Of a DNA stretch of 64,000 bases, positions 37,422 through 46,953 are shown one piece after another. Position 1 is the first letter of the stretch; every line of letters begins with the position of its first letter. Origin of the DNA: Candidatus Trichofilum aggregatum (GTDB taxonomy: Bacteria > Chloroflexota > Anaerolineae > Promineifilales > Promineifilaceae); the NCBI GenBank assembly GCA_016716885.1, contig JADJUV010000022.1:13278-77277 (forward strand), written 5' to 3'. A program made the position numbers and the translations under genes. The notes under the pieces were generated by a model that saw nothing but the letters and a program-made list of their open reading frames with translations, ran no database searches and was not told the origin of the DNA.

Positions 37422-38406
37422 TGGCTACTTTGACAGCTTTACTGAAATCGCCCCAACCTAATCCTTCCCGAACCATGTAGTACGCCCCTAACAAAGTGAT
37501 AGGCAGCCAGAGAGCGGCATGGAGCACCAGTGTGTAAGCGGTGGCGATGGGACGAGCCACCCCGTAAAGGGTCAACACATTGATGCCTGGGGTATCGAAT
37601 GTGCCCACATAACCGGGGGCCGAGGGAATGGTGGTCATCAGGTTGACAACGCCGTTCATGAGCATGAGGGCAAAAAAAGAAACCTCGAAGTCGAAGGCGT
37701 GCATGACGAACCAATATTTGAGGGTTTCTAACAGCCAGATGATGACCGAGGTGAAGAAGATCATCATGACGTTGCGGAAACTACGCAGGGAATCTAGCCC
37801 GGTGAGGAAACGGGCGATGAAGCCGAGCAGGGGGGCCTGGAAACGGGTAGGGAGCAGGCGCACGGCGAACCATTGGGCCAGTTGTTGGCTTTGCCGCGGC
37901 CGCGCCGCCAAACCAAAAAACACCACCAGTGCCCCAAAAAAGGCCACGCTGGCAATAATCACCAGGTTCTGCACCGCCGTACTGGGGATGGGGGTCAGCG
38001 GCAGGGCCACAAACACAAAAATCAACATCACCAACCCATCAAACACCCGCTCCACAATGACCGTGGCCAGGCTGGCACTGATGGGCACATCCTCGCGCCG
38101 GTATAACACATACGAACGGAGCAACTCCCCGGCCCGGAACGGGTACACATTGTTGCCCATGTAACCAATCACCACGACGGGGAATAGACGAGCCAGGGGG
38201 ATGTGTTTTAGCGGCCGCAACATATAATCCCAGCGCCACGTCCGCACCCACACCCCCACAAAATAGGCCATCACCCCTGGAATTAACCAACCATATTGCG
38301 CGTTCTGTATCCCTTCCCAAACATCTGCCAGCTTCATTTCCCGCAAAGCCAGCCACATAAAAACGACGCTAATACCCACACCGACCCACAGTTGCCATTT
38401 TTTCAA
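37411..38406 (-). CDS. Lysylphosphatidylglycerol-synthase-like / UPF0104 flippase-like membrane protein
   Basis: A 331-residue protein with about eight membrane helices. RTWRWDYMLRPL, VVIGYMGNNVYPFRAGELLRSYVLY and SLATVIVERVFDGLVML are the standard blocks of the LPG_synthase_TM (YbhN/UPF0104) family. APGYVGTFDTPGINVLTLYG near residue 270 is a further block. It lacks the soluble aminoacyl-transferase domain of true MprF, so lipid or lipid-linked glycan handling is more likely than lysyl transfer. Last gene of the minus-strand envelope set. Confidence 0.85.
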   Translation of the reverse strand: MKKWQLWVGVGISVVFMWLALREMKLADVWEGIQNAQYGWLIPGVMAYFVGVWVRTWRWDYMLRPLKHIPLARLFPVVVIGYMGNNVYPFRAGELLRSYVLYRREDVPISASLATVIVERVFDGLVMLIFVFVALPLTPIPSTAVQNLVIIASVAFFGALVVFFGLAARPRQSQQLAQWFAVRLLPTRFQAPLLGFIARFLTGLDSLRSFRNVMMIFFTSVIIWLLETLKYWFVMHAFDFEVSFFALMLMNGVVNLMTTIPSAPGYVGTFDTPGINVLTLYGVARPIATAYTLVLHAALWLPITLLGAYYMVREGLGWGDFSKAVKVAKEF

Positions 38407-38848
38407 ACCATTATCTCCAAGAAGCTAGAGTGTAGAGCTAGAGCAAGAGGTTACTTTCCCTCTTGCTCTAGCTCTAGCTCTTTATACACCTGCCAACAGG
38501 CAAGCGCGTTATTGTACCGTGTGGGGCAAGATTGGAGAAACGAACTGCTACATTCAGGACAAACATCCTAACCTTTCCCACCTTGCCCCCCTTCCCACGT
38601 TTGCAGTATCATCTCCTGAGAAAATAAGTGGCAAGTTGCAGGTGGCGAGTTCCTAGAGTTCCACCGAGTTCCTATACATTTCTCTGATTTTCATTCATCT
38701 TCGTGCGCCGCTGGCCATGGGGAACCCTGGTGAAACGGGCACAGCCTGAAAAGGTTGCGCTACGCAACACGCAACACGCCGCAACACATCGTAAACAGTT
38801 ACACCACCTATCCCAATTCCCAATCCCCATTTCCTGAGAGGTTCTTCT
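38407..38848. other. Divergent intergenic region with several low-complexity repeats
   Basis: It holds the hairpin at 38421-38483, a gagttcctagagttccaccg reiteration near 38648, and cgctacgcaacacgcaacac near 38758-38790. The ribosome site of carbamate kinase (CCTGAGAGG) is at its end. No gene is visible. Confidence 0.55.
38421..38483. repeat. Intergenic hairpin with reiterated agctagag units
   Basis: agctagagtgtagagctaga followed by gcaagagg, then cctcttgctctagctctagc with tcttta. The arms pair over about 20 bases with internal repetition of gctaga/tctagc. Confidence 0.75.
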
Positions 38849-39796
38849 ATGAGTCGCACCGCCATTGTTGCCGTCGGGGGTAACTCCCTCGTCCTTGATA
38901 ATAAACGCTCCGATGTCACCCACCAGTGGGACGCCGTGCGTCTGACGATTAACCACCTGGCCGACATGATTGAACGAGGCTGGGAGCTAATCATCACCCA
39001 CGGCAACGGCCCCCAGGTCGGCAATAATCTACGCCGCATGGAGCTATCAGCCCATGAACTGTACACCCTGCCCCTGGACCTGATTGTGGCCCATACCCAG
39101 GGTTCCATTGGCTACATGCTTCAGCAGGCCCTATCTAACGAATTGCGCCAACGTGGTATCCGCAAAAATGTGGTAACGGTTGTCACGCAGGTGTTGGTAG
39201 ATGTAAACGATCCGGCATTTGCCCAGCCCAGCAAACCAATTGGCAGTTTTCTCACCGAGGAAAAAGCCCGCGAATTTGAGCAGGAAGGCTGGCAGGTGGT
39301 AGAAGATGCCGGGCGCGGCTGGCGGCGGGTAGTCGCTTCGCCGCAACCCTTGCGGGTGGTGGAAGAACAGGCTATCCGCGATCTGGTGGCCGCTGGACAT
39401 GTGGTTATTGCTGTTGGTGGGGGTGGCATTCCCGTCATTCAGAATATGCGCGGCGAGTTGCGTGAACTGAAAGGGGTGTTTGCCGTCATTGATAAAGATC
39501 GGGCCAGTAGTCTGTTGGCGACACGCATGAATGTGGGTCTCTTCCTCATTTCCACGGGCGTGGAGCAGGTTGCCATCAACTTCAACACGCCGCAACAGGA
39601 AAACTTGAGCCGGATGACGATGCGTCAGGCGCAGGAATATATGGCCCAGGGACAATTTGCCAAAGGCAGTATGTTGCCCAAAATCGAAGCAGTTTTGTCC
39701 TTTGTGCAACAGACGGGCCACTCGGCCCTCATCACCAACCCGGAGAATATTAGTCGAGCGTTAGACGGTGAAACAGGGACGTGGGTTGAGGGCTAA
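38849..39796 (+). CDS. arcC: Carbamate kinase
   Basis: A 315-residue protein, the standard family length. VAVGGNSL at the N-terminus, HGNGPQVGNNLRR near residue 51, KPIGSFLTEE near 130, VVASPQPLRVVE near 163, AVGGGGIPV near 190 and VIDKDRASSLLA near 213 are the diagnostic ATP- and carbamate-binding blocks. It transfers phosphate between carbamoyl phosphate and ADP, making ATP in arginine, agmatine or purine breakdown. No arginine deiminase or carbamoyltransferase gene is nearby. A nucleoside-type importer lies 1.3 kb downstream, which would fit purine use, but this is inference. The next gene starts 2 bases after its stop. Confidence 0.92.
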   Translation: MSRTAIVAVGGNSLVLDNKRSDVTHQWDAVRLTINHLADMIERGWELIITHGNGPQVGNNLRRMELSAHELYTLPLDLIVAHTQGSIGYMLQQALSNELRQRGIRKNVVTVVTQVLVDVNDPAFAQPSKPIGSFLTEEKAREFEQEGWQVVEDAGRGWRRVVASPQPLRVVEEQAIRDLVAAGHVVIAVGGGGIPVIQNMRGELRELKGVFAVIDKDRASSLLATRMNVGLFLISTGVEQVAINFNTPQQENLSRMTMRQAQEYMAQGQFAKGSMLPKIEAVLSFVQQTGHSALITNPENISRALDGETGTWVEG

Positions 39797-39798
39797 AA

Positions 39799-41012
39799 AT
39801 GAGTTGTTTTCAGTTTCCTACCAGTTCGGTCGAATGGCTTTTTTACGCACTTTCATTCTTTCAGGCTTTTCGGGCCGTACAGTTGGCGCAAATTTTATGG
39901 CATGAGCGGGCGGATTTTCAGCAGGAACCGCTGACCCGGCGTAAGGCGGGTTTAGGTGAACAGGCCGCTTTTTTCCTGGCGATTCCTCCCTCGGTAGCCG
40001 TCCATGAATTTTTTCATGCTTTGCCCATTTGGGCTTTCGGCGGCCGCATCATTCGTTGTGGTTATGGCTTCTACTGGGGCTTTGTCCAGGCGGACATCTT
40101 CTTCCCCGCTGAAGAGCAATGGGTTATCTCATTGGCTGGAACCATTGGTTCCCTGCTGTTTGGCTTGGCCCTATGGCTCGTTTTGCGCCGACACACGAGT
40201 AGTAGTGTGCGCTTCTTTGCCTTGCGGAGCTTGCGTATCCAACTGTTTTATAGCCTCATCTTCTACCCCATCTTCTCGGCCGTTTCCTTCATTGGCGATT
40301 GGCGCATTATTTATAACTTTGAACGCACCCCGATGTTGAGCGGGGGGTTACTGGTGGTTCATGGGGTGGCTCTGGGAGCTATGTGGTATGGACAGCGGGA
40401 AGGTTGGTTTGAGATGCGACAGGCTGATTCGGCCACGGAGTTGGCCCAAATACGGCAATTGGAAGCGGCCGCGGCCGCGAATCCCCAAGATATGACCGCC
40501 CAACTCCATTACATCCGTGCCCTACGCCAATCCGGCACCGGCAACCAGGCCAAGCTGGCAGCCCAAAAATTCATCCAAACCTACCCTGACATCGGCGAAG
40601 GGTATGTGGAACTGGCCCTGGTGCAGTTAATCAACCAATCACGCGTGCCCCGCACCGCTCTGGATAACCTGCGCCGGGCGTTGTCGCTCCCTATCAGCCA
40701 CGCCGAATATGTGATCACAGCCCATCTCATCTTGGGACAACATGACATGCAACTGGAGCGGCCGGAAGAGGCGATGAACCATTTCAGTTATGCCATTGAA
40801 GTAGCTCACAACATCCCGGCGAGGCCCAACCCAAATTATTAAGTCTGGCCCAGGCCTATCATCTGCGGGCCACAGCCTACCAGCGGCAACAGCAGAAAAC
40901 ATTGGCCCTGGCGGATATTGATCAAGCGATTGAACTGGCCCGGGTCTGCGGCCGCACCGACATCATGAAAAGTTATCAAACCTACAAACAAAGCCTTGCT
41001 TCCCCCCGCTAA
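39799..41012 (+). CDS. M50-like membrane zinc protease fused to a TPR region, one frameshift
   Basis: The first ~200 residues carry about five membrane helices with HEFFHALPIWAFGG near residue 71, the HExxH zinc motif of M50 (site-2 protease-like) enzymes, placed inside a helix as usual. ALFGxG-type second motifs are weak (GYGFYWGFVQADIFFP). From residue about 215 come TPR-like helices (NPQDMTAQLHYIRALRQSG, EGYVELALVQLI, AMNHFSYAIEVAHN). The frame breaks at the CCC at 40815-40817; one added base gives NIPGEAQPKLLSLAQAY and a further TPR helix to the stop at 41012. The restored length is about 404 residues. It is coupled to arcC. Function unknown; possibly regulated membrane proteolysis. Confidence 0.65.
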
Positions 41013-41146
41013 ATTCCACTAATATTGCCTCCCTTGCCTGAATTGTTACAATCAGGGGTTTGTCAGGTAGCTTGGCAGATGTTTTGTCTGCCCATGGGAG
41101 AATTTTCTCCTATGCCCTTCTATCTGCATGTGTAGGAGAAGACAAA

Positions 41147-42454
41147 ATGAATCGCAAAACGTGGAAACTCATGACCCTTTTTGCCATCCTTCTGCTGGTA
41201 TTAGCCGCCTGCGGGGGAAATGGTGAAAACACCGCCAACACTGGTAACAGTGGTAACACGAATAATGCCGGGAATGATGCTGAGGTAACGGACAATGCGG
41301 GCAACAACGCGGCCGCGGTCGATGACACCAGCACCGATGCCAGTGGCTTCCAGGTTCCCGCCATCGAAGAAGGCAAGTTCAATGTGGCCTTCGTGTACGT
41401 TGGCCCCCACAATGACGGTGGTTGGAGCCAGGCCCACGACGTGGGGCGCGAATATGTCGAAGCCAACGTCGAAAACGTCCACACTGCCTACGTTGAAAAC
41501 GTGCCCGAAGGCGCTGATGCCGAACAAGTCATTCGCTCCCTGGCCCGTAAAGGCTTCAACGTCATCTTCACCACCTCGTTTGGCTTCATGGACGCCTCCG
41601 AAATCGTTGCCAGCGAATTCCCCAATGTCAACATCATCCACATCAGCGGCTTCAAAGCCAACGAAGCCAACTTCGGCAACCTCTTTGGGGCGATGGAAGA
41701 TATGAAATTCCTGGCCGGGATGATCGCTGGTAGCCGGGCCAAAATGGACGGTAACCCCAAACTCGGCTACGTTGCCACCTTCCCCATCCCCGAAGAACTG
41801 CGTCTGGGCAATGCCTTTGCTCTGGGAGCCGCCGTTACCTGCCCCGAATGTACCATAGACGTGCGCTGGATTTTCACCTGGCACGATCCCGTTCTGGAAC
41901 AAGATGGAGCCAAATCCCTCTTTGATGCTGGTGCTCAGGTCGTTATGACCGGGGCCGATACCCCCGCCCCCGCCGAAGTCGCCCCCGCTGGCAAATGGGG
42001 TATCACCTACGACTACTCCGGCAACTGCACCATAGATGCCTGCCTCACCTCCATGTACTGGAACTGGGGGCCTGTCTATGCCCGCATCGTCGAAGAATCC
42101 ATCGCCGGAACCTGGGTTGGTGGTTGGGAATATTTTGATACCGATAGTGGCGCCTTAGGTCTCTACGGCTTCATGGAAGGCGAAGCTCTGCAACCGGGTG
42201 TGGCGGAATTGCCTGCCGAAGACCTGGCCCTGATCCAGGAAACCCTGGACCAAATGTTGGCCGGAAACTTCACCCGCTTTGATGTATTCAAAGGGCCTAT
42301 TGTTGATAACCAGGGCAATGTCATCCTGGAAGACGGCGTCTCCCTTGAACAGGCCGACCTGGATGGGTTTAGCCAGTTCGGTAGTTCTTGCACCACCTGC
42401 ATGTATTGGTGGAACGAGAACATCACCGCCGAGTTACCCGCCCTAGACAGTTAA
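41147..42454 (+). CDS. BMP family nucleoside-type ABC transporter substrate-binding lipoprotein
   Basis: I start at the ATG at 41147, preceded by TAGGAG, giving 435 residues. A signal peptide ends in the lipobox LLVLAACGG, followed by an Asn/Gly/Thr-rich tether with a GCGGCCGC-encoded Ala run. FNVAFVYVGPHNDGGWSQAHDVGR opens the Bmp/Med domain. FNVIFTTSFGFMD, IIHISGFKANEANFGNLFGAMEDM and GVVAPxG-like GADTPAPAEVAPAGKWGITYDY complete the periplasmic-binding fold. The family is known to bind purine nucleosides or related compounds. The gene is followed by a repeat, a terminator and then the ATPase and two permeases. Confidence 0.88.
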   Translation: MNRKTWKLMTLFAILLLVLAACGGNGENTANTGNSGNTNNAGNDAEVTDNAGNNAAAVDDTSTDASGFQVPAIEEGKFNVAFVYVGPHNDGGWSQAHDVGREYVEANVENVHTAYVENVPEGADAEQVIRSLARKGFNVIFTTSFGFMDASEIVASEFPNVNIIHISGFKANEANFGNLFGAMEDMKFLAGMIAGSRAKMDGNPKLGYVATFPIPEELRLGNAFALGAAVTCPECTIDVRWIFTWHDPVLEQDGAKSLFDAGAQVVMTGADTPAPAEVAPAGKWGITYDYSGNCTIDACLTSMYWNWGPVYARIVEESIAGTWVGGWEYFDTDSGALGLYGFMEGEALQPGVAELPAEDLALIQETLDQMLAGNFTRFDVFKGPIVDNQGNVILEDGVSLEQADLDGFSQFGSSCTTCMYWWNENITAELPALDS

Positions 42455-42514
42455 GGAACGAGAGCAAACAACTTACAGGAGACCAGCGACGCGTACCTCA
42501 TCACGAAAACTTGC

Positions 42515-42770
42515 GTTTTTATGACCAGCCTCACCCTCGGTTTGTCGCCGGGATCCCCCACCCCTAACCCCGCCCCCAGGGGCGGGGAACTTTTCCGGAC
42601 GCGGTTTTCGGGGCGAAGGCCCCGAAAACCGCGCCGCCCGGGTCCCCCCTTCCCCCTGGGAAGGGGGTTAGGGGGATGGGTCTTCCGACTCAATCTACCA
42701 AGGGCTTAGGCAAAGCGGTACAAGTCTCTCGTCTTAGTTCCGCAGGTTGTTTAATCCTTGATCCTAAACT
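42515..42770. repeat. Dispersed ~240 bp palindromic element, copy B
   Basis: The most regular copy: ctcggtttgtcgccgg, ccccgcccccaggggcgggg, gcggttttcggggcgaaggc-cccgaaaaccgc (a long palindrome), ccttccccctgggaaggggg, gatgggtcttccgactcaat, agggcttagg, and ggttgtttaatccttgatcc. Same orientation as copy A. Confidence 0.8.
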
Positions 42771-42797
42771 TTGACCCATTCCTCTGTCAGTTAGCGC

Positions 42798-42832
42798 AAA
42801 GCCGGGTTTGGTGCACCAAACCCGGCTTTTTT
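42798..42832 (+). terminator. Rho-independent terminator upstream of the ABC ATPase
   Basis: aaagccgggtttggtg with caccaaacccggctttttt, a perfect stem with T run. It would end transcripts coming from the binding-protein gene. Confidence 0.85.
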
Positions 42833-42960
42833 ATCCCCCCGTCTTCCCGTGATACAATCTCGTTATTCCATAAGCAAGCCAACTTGAGCCTACTGAAAAA
42901 ACTTGGTGCCCTTCGGGGCTTCTTTCAGCAATCTCAACCTGTTCCATCACCAATAAATCC

Positions 42961-44490
42961 ATGTCCGAATACGCCGTTGAAATGTCCGACATCGTGATTC
43001 GTTTTCCAGGGGTTCTGGCAAACGATCATGTTGATTTCACTTTGAAACCGGGTGAGATTCATGCTCTGCTAGGTGAAAATGGGGCGGGCAAAAGCACCTT
43101 GATGAACGCCCTGGCAGGCATGTATCGTCCCAGTAGTGGCACCATCAAGGTAAATGGTGAACCGGTTCATTTCCGTTCACCCAAAGATGCCATTGCCAAA
43201 GGGATTGGCATGGTTCATCAGCATTTCATGCTTGTGCCCAGCCAAACCGTCACGGAAAACATCCTGCTTGGTTTGGACGACCCTCGTTTTGTCCTAAATT
43301 TACGCGCCTACGACCAAAAAATTTTGGCCTTACAGGATCAGTTCGGTCTTCGGGTAGACCCCAGAGCTAAAATCTGGCAACTTTCCGTGGGTGAGCAACA
43401 GCGGGTCGAAATTCTGAAAACCCTATACCGTGGGGCAAACATTCTGATCATGGATGAGCCAACCGCCGTGCTGGCTCCTCAAGAAATTGAGGAATTCATG
43501 AAAACGCTGCGCTCCATGGCCGACAAGGGCAAATCCATTATTTTTATTAGCCATAAATTGCATGAAGTGACAGCCATTGCCGACAGGGTGACAGTGCTAC
43601 GCAAAGGTAGGTTATCGGCTGGCGGGTTGCCCATGTCCGGGATGACTAAGACTGATCTGGCTAAATTAATGGTGGGGCGTGAGGTTGTTTTTACGGTGGA
43701 AAAACAACCCCACGAATCTGGCGAAGTGGTTTTGCGCCTGGAAAACGTAAGTGCCGAGAATGACAAAGGGCTTGAAGCGCTCAAAGGCATTTCTCTGGAA
43801 GTACGGAGTGGGGAAGTTTTGGGAGTGGCTGGGGTCTCTGGTAATGGGCAAAGTGAGTTGGCCCAAGTTATTACCGGTTTACGTCCTTGCACCGGTCGTA
43901 TCACTGTAAACGGTCAGGAAGTGAGCAACCATCCCCCTATTGATGCCATCCGCCAGGGGGTTTCCCACGTACCAGAAGATAGAAATAAGGTGGGTACAGC
44001 CCCTAATCTGACCATCACCGAAAACAGCATCATGAAAAATTACCGCGAGGAGCCGATTGGCAACGGCTGGAGCATTAATTTTACCAATGCCCGTACCTAT
44101 GCTCGTGGATTAAAAGAAAAGTATGCTATTTTGGCCCCTGGTGTACGCACCATGGCCCGTAAACTCTCCGGGGGTAATTTGCAGAAGGTCATTCTGGCCC
44201 GGGAGATTTCTTCTCATCCTAAACTGATGGTTGCGGTACAACCAACACGGGGGCTGGATGTGGGCGCGATTGAGTCTATTCAGGCTTTATTGTTGTCGCA
44301 ACGGGATGAGGGGACAGCGATTCTGCTTATTTCCGAAGAATTGGAAGAGTTATTGGCCTTAAGTGACCGGATTGCGGTGATTTTTAGCGGCCGCATCATG
44401 GGCACAGTTCCGGCTGATTATGCTTATTTTGATCAAATTGGCCTGATGATGACGGGTACAACCGCTGAAGAGAGTGCGATAAAAAAATGA
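42961..44490 (+). CDS. Nucleoside-type ABC transporter ATPase (double ATPase)
   Basis: A 509-residue protein with two ABC cassettes, as in the YufO/NupO and RbsA-type ATPases. First cassette: Walker A GENGAGKST near residue 38, signature LSVGEQQRVEI, Walker B ILIMDEPTAVL. Second: degenerate Walker A GVSGNGQSE, signature LSGGNLQKVILAREI, and a Walker B in which the usual Asp-Glu or equivalent reads VAVQPTRGLDVG, typical for this family. It powers the importer whose permeases follow; the next start overlaps its stop by four bases. Confidence 0.9.
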   Translation: MSEYAVEMSDIVIRFPGVLANDHVDFTLKPGEIHALLGENGAGKSTLMNALAGMYRPSSGTIKVNGEPVHFRSPKDAIAKGIGMVHQHFMLVPSQTVTENILLGLDDPRFVLNLRAYDQKILALQDQFGLRVDPRAKIWQLSVGEQQRVEILKTLYRGANILIMDEPTAVLAPQEIEEFMKTLRSMADKGKSIIFISHKLHEVTAIADRVTVLRKGRLSAGGLPMSGMTKTDLAKLMVGREVVFTVEKQPHESGEVVLRLENVSAENDKGLEALKGISLEVRSGEVLGVAGVSGNGQSELAQVITGLRPCTGRITVNGQEVSNHPPIDAIRQGVSHVPEDRNKVGTAPNLTITENSIMKNYREEPIGNGWSINFTNARTYARGLKEKYAILAPGVRTMARKLSGGNLQKVILAREISSHPKLMVAVQPTRGLDVGAIESIQALLLSQRDEGTAILLISEELEELLALSDRIAVIFSGRIMGTVPADYAYFDQIGLMMTGTTAEESAIKK

Positions 44491-45581
44491 TGCCCTTCCG
44501 AATTGTCATTGAAAAACGGGTTGATGATATTCCCAAATGGCTGCCCGCGGCCACCTCGTTGGGATCAGTTTTGCTGGCCTTCATTATTTGTGGCTTCATT
44601 TTAGAATGGATCGGCGGTGATTCCATCCGCGTCCTGCGTTTCTTTTATGAAGCCACGTTTGGTAGCTGGGGAACATTTTCTGACACGCTGGTTAAAGCAA
44701 CCCCCTTGATTATGGTGGGGTTGGCTTGCACCGTGGCCTTCAAAATGCGCCTGTGGAATATTGGGGCTGAAGGTCAGTTCTACGCCGGGGCATTTGCCTC
44801 TAGTCTCGTTGTTCTGGTGCCGCTGGTGCCGCCGGAAAGCCCCAGAATCATCGTGCTGGCAGCGATGTTGGTGATGGGCATGGTGGGCGGTGCGTTATGG
44901 GGCTTCATTCCTGGGTTGCTCAAAGCCCGCTATCAGGTCAACGAAATTATAACCACCCTCATGCTCAACTATGTGATCATCCTCTGGAATAATTATTGGA
45001 TATTTGGCAAATGGAGTGACGCTGGGTTCCAGATGACACCGATGTTTGAGCGCACGGCCTGGTTGCCCCGCCTGGCTGATTATGCGCGGGAGATTCGTGC
45101 TTTTTCCGGCATCACCTTACATTTGGGCGTGGTTTTTGCCCTGATCGCGGCCGCGGTGGTTTGGTGGATTCTCCAACGCAGTCGTTGGGGGTATGAAATT
45201 GCCCTGATTGGTGATAATCCGCAGGCGGCCCGTTACGCGGGCATGAACATCACCCGCAATATTATTCTGGTGATGATGCTATCCGGGGCGTTGGCCGGGT
45301 TGGCGGGTATGTCCGAGGTAAGCGGCGTTGTACATCGGCTACAGGAGCGCATTTCGCCGGGTTATGGGTTTACCGGCATCATTGTGGCCTGGTTGGCGAA
45401 GTTAAACCCCTTTGCCGTCGTCATTGTTTCGATCCTGTTTGGTGCCCTTATCCTGGCGGGGCGAGAAATACAACCTTCAGGGTTATCACAACTGCTACAG
45501 GGCGTTATTTTGTTTATGGTGATTAGCAGTGATGTGTTGTTGCGTTACAAGATTCGGGTGACGCGGCCGCAAACCATCTAA
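44487..45581 (+). CDS. Nucleoside-type ABC transporter permease 1
   Basis: A 364-residue membrane protein with about ten helices, overlapping the ATPase stop (ATGA). GLACTVAFKMRLWNIGAEGQFYAGA and the EAA-like region PQAARYAGMNITRNIILVMMLSGALAGLAG are standard for the YufP-like BPD_transp_2 family. ARYQVNEIITTLMLNYV is a further family block. Works with the 45715 permease as a heterodimer. Confidence 0.9.
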   Translation: MMPFRIVIEKRVDDIPKWLPAATSLGSVLLAFIICGFILEWIGGDSIRVLRFFYEATFGSWGTFSDTLVKATPLIMVGLACTVAFKMRLWNIGAEGQFYAGAFASSLVVLVPLVPPESPRIIVLAAMLVMGMVGGALWGFIPGLLKARYQVNEIITTLMLNYVIILWNNYWIFGKWSDAGFQMTPMFERTAWLPRLADYAREIRAFSGITLHLGVVFALIAAAVVWWILQRSRWGYEIALIGDNPQAARYAGMNITRNIILVMMLSGALAGLAGMSEVSGVVHRLQERISPGYGFTGIIVAWLAKLNPFAVVIVSILFGALILAGREIQPSGLSQLLQGVILFMVISSDVLLRYKIRVTRPQTI

Positions 45582-45611
45582 CTCGACTTAGGCGAAATTT
45601 AGCCCGCCCTC

Positions 45612-45675
45612 TGGAAATCTCTTAATCTCTCAGTCTCTTAGTCTCTCAGTCTCCAGAGGTCAGCACAAAAAACGC
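45612..45675. repeat. Reiterated ctctcagtctcttag element, copy 2
   Basis: tctcttaatctctcagtctc followed by ttagtctctcagtctccaga and ggtcagcac. Close to the copy at 13043-13112, including the ccagaggtcagcac tail. It lies between two permease genes of one operon. Confidence 0.7.
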
Positions 45676-45714
45676 TCATGTCGAGCATCTCTTCTCCTCA
45701 TGGCCTAAAGCTCT

Positions 45715-46680
45715 ATGAACCTCATCAACATTCTCCACGCCGGTTTAGCCACCGGAACCATTTTGCTCTTCGCCACCATTGGCGAGATTCTGGCCGAACG
45801 AGCCGGGATTTTGAACCTGGGGGTAGAAGGAATGATGCTCGTTGGCGCAATGGCCGGGTTCAAAACCTCGCTGGCGACGGGCAATCCCTGGTTAGGCTTG
45901 GCGGTGGCCATGTTAACCGCCGGTGCGCTAAGTCTCGCTCATGGGTTAGTCACCATTCATTTCCAGGCCGATCAGGTTGTCAGTGGGTTGTCACTCACTT
46001 TCTTGGGCACAGGGCTGGCACTGGTATTTGGTGAAGGGCTGACGGGGCAAACGGCCGCCCTCATTCCCAAAGGAGACATCCCCCTGCTAGGCCAGATTCC
46101 CTTCCTGGGGCCAGTCTTTTTTGCCGATCACAGTGTGTTGGTTTATTTCGGTTTTCTGCTCATACCCCTGGTCTGGTATTACGTTAACCGCACCCGCCCC
46201 GGACTTCATTTACGGGCCATCGGCGAAAAACCCGAAGCGGCAGACTCTCTGGGCATCAATGTCTACCGTCTGCGCTACTTTTACGTCTTTTTGGGTGGGT
46301 GTCTGGCCGGATTGGCCGGGGCTACCATCAGCCTCTCGGTTTCACCCGGCTGGTACAGTAGCCAGACGACCTCAGGCCAGGGATGGATTGCCGTGGGGTT
46401 GGTCATCTTTGCGCAATGGGATCCGTTGCGCGGGGCGTTGGGGGCTTATCTGTTTGGGGCGTTGCGCCGGGCGATTTTGGATTTACAGGGACCACGGGTG
46501 CTTCTAGGGTTTGCCAATCCTCTATTTATCAACTCCAATTTGGGCTTTTTTCTACAGATGGCTCCGTATCTGTTAACGATTCTGGCCCTGGTGCTGGGAT
46601 CAAGGGCGGCTATGCGGAAACGGCTGGGGGCGCCAGCGGCTTTGGGTGTGCCGTATATCCGGGGAGAGCGGGGTCTGTAA
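45715..46680 (+). CDS. Nucleoside-type ABC transporter permease 2
   Basis: A 321-residue membrane protein of the YufQ-like BPD_transp_2 family. ATIGEILAERAGILNLGVEGMMLVGAMAGF near the N-terminus, and the EAA-like GEKPEAADSLGINVYRLRYFYVFLGGCLAGLAGA near residue 165. Second membrane subunit of the importer. It is 133 bases from permease 1, with the reiterated ctc element between them. Confidence 0.9.
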   Translation: MNLINILHAGLATGTILLFATIGEILAERAGILNLGVEGMMLVGAMAGFKTSLATGNPWLGLAVAMLTAGALSLAHGLVTIHFQADQVVSGLSLTFLGTGLALVFGEGLTGQTAALIPKGDIPLLGQIPFLGPVFFADHSVLVYFGFLLIPLVWYYVNRTRPGLHLRAIGEKPEAADSLGINVYRLRYFYVFLGGCLAGLAGATISLSVSPGWYSSQTTSGQGWIAVGLVIFAQWDPLRGALGAYLFGALRRAILDLQGPRVLLGFANPLFINSNLGFFLQMAPYLLTILALVLGSRAAMRKRLGAPAALGVPYIRGERGL

Positions 46681-46789
46681 TCCTGTTTGGGAGTCACCAG
46701 AAAAACCTCAGGCAAAGGCGCAAAGGGCGCAAATATCCCAGAGAGAAATTCCGGTATTTCCTGATTTGCACGGCTCAAAGGCAGACTGA

Positions 46790-46900
46790 TTAGCGCGAGA
46801 AGGTACCGCTGACACGCATAAATGGCCACGCGGCCGCGGCGATTTCCTCATCTGTCACCACAATATCAGTCTGACGAAGCTGTTTGATACTACGACACAT
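46790..46900 (-). pseudogene. Decayed DUF2277 family gene
   Basis: From the ATG at 46900 the frame reads MCRSIKQLRQTDIVVTDEEI, then an Ala run, then FMRVSG and TFSR before a stop. DUF2277 proteins begin MCRxIKxLR and continue with an Ala-rich helix, a VRKVSG-like motif and a xNxxAF helix. One base added near the stop continues as ANQSAFE, then similarity ends in a repeat (caaaggcgcaaagggcgc, about 46705-46735). Whole-family length is about 80-90 residues, so the 3' half is lost. The Ala run is encoded by a GCGGCCGC octamer. Confidence 0.55.
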
Positions 46901-46916
46901 GTTGATTCTTGCTGAT

Positions 46917-46945
46917 CCACGCGAAGATTCAACCCCTTCGCGTGG
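46917..46945. terminator. Hairpin downstream of the 46954 gene
   Basis: ccacgcgaag and cttcgcgtgg pair perfectly around a nine-base loop, 9 bases past the minus-strand stop. No T run follows. Confidence 0.5.
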
Positions 46946-46953
46946 CCTTGAGT

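Larger units (their letters stand above)
42455..42960. other. Intergenic region between binding protein and ATPase genes
   Basis: It holds copy B of the ~240 bp element, the terminator at 42798-42832 and AT-rich sequence likely carrying a separate promoter for the ATPase-permease genes (TACAAT near 42855). No gene is visible. Confidence 0.55.

Noticed and set aside
37411..38406. MprF lysylphosphatidylglycerol synthase
   Set aside because: Only the membrane domain is present; the aminoacyl-transferase domain is missing.
41040..41146. Riboswitch upstream of the BMP binding protein
   Set aside because: There is a small ggcaga/tctgcc stem, but I cannot match any riboswitch core (no purine-type loop pair), so it is not claimed.
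42872..42960. Structured leader before the ABC ATPase
   Set aside because: A ctgaaa/tttcag pairing can be drawn but is weak and matches no class I know.
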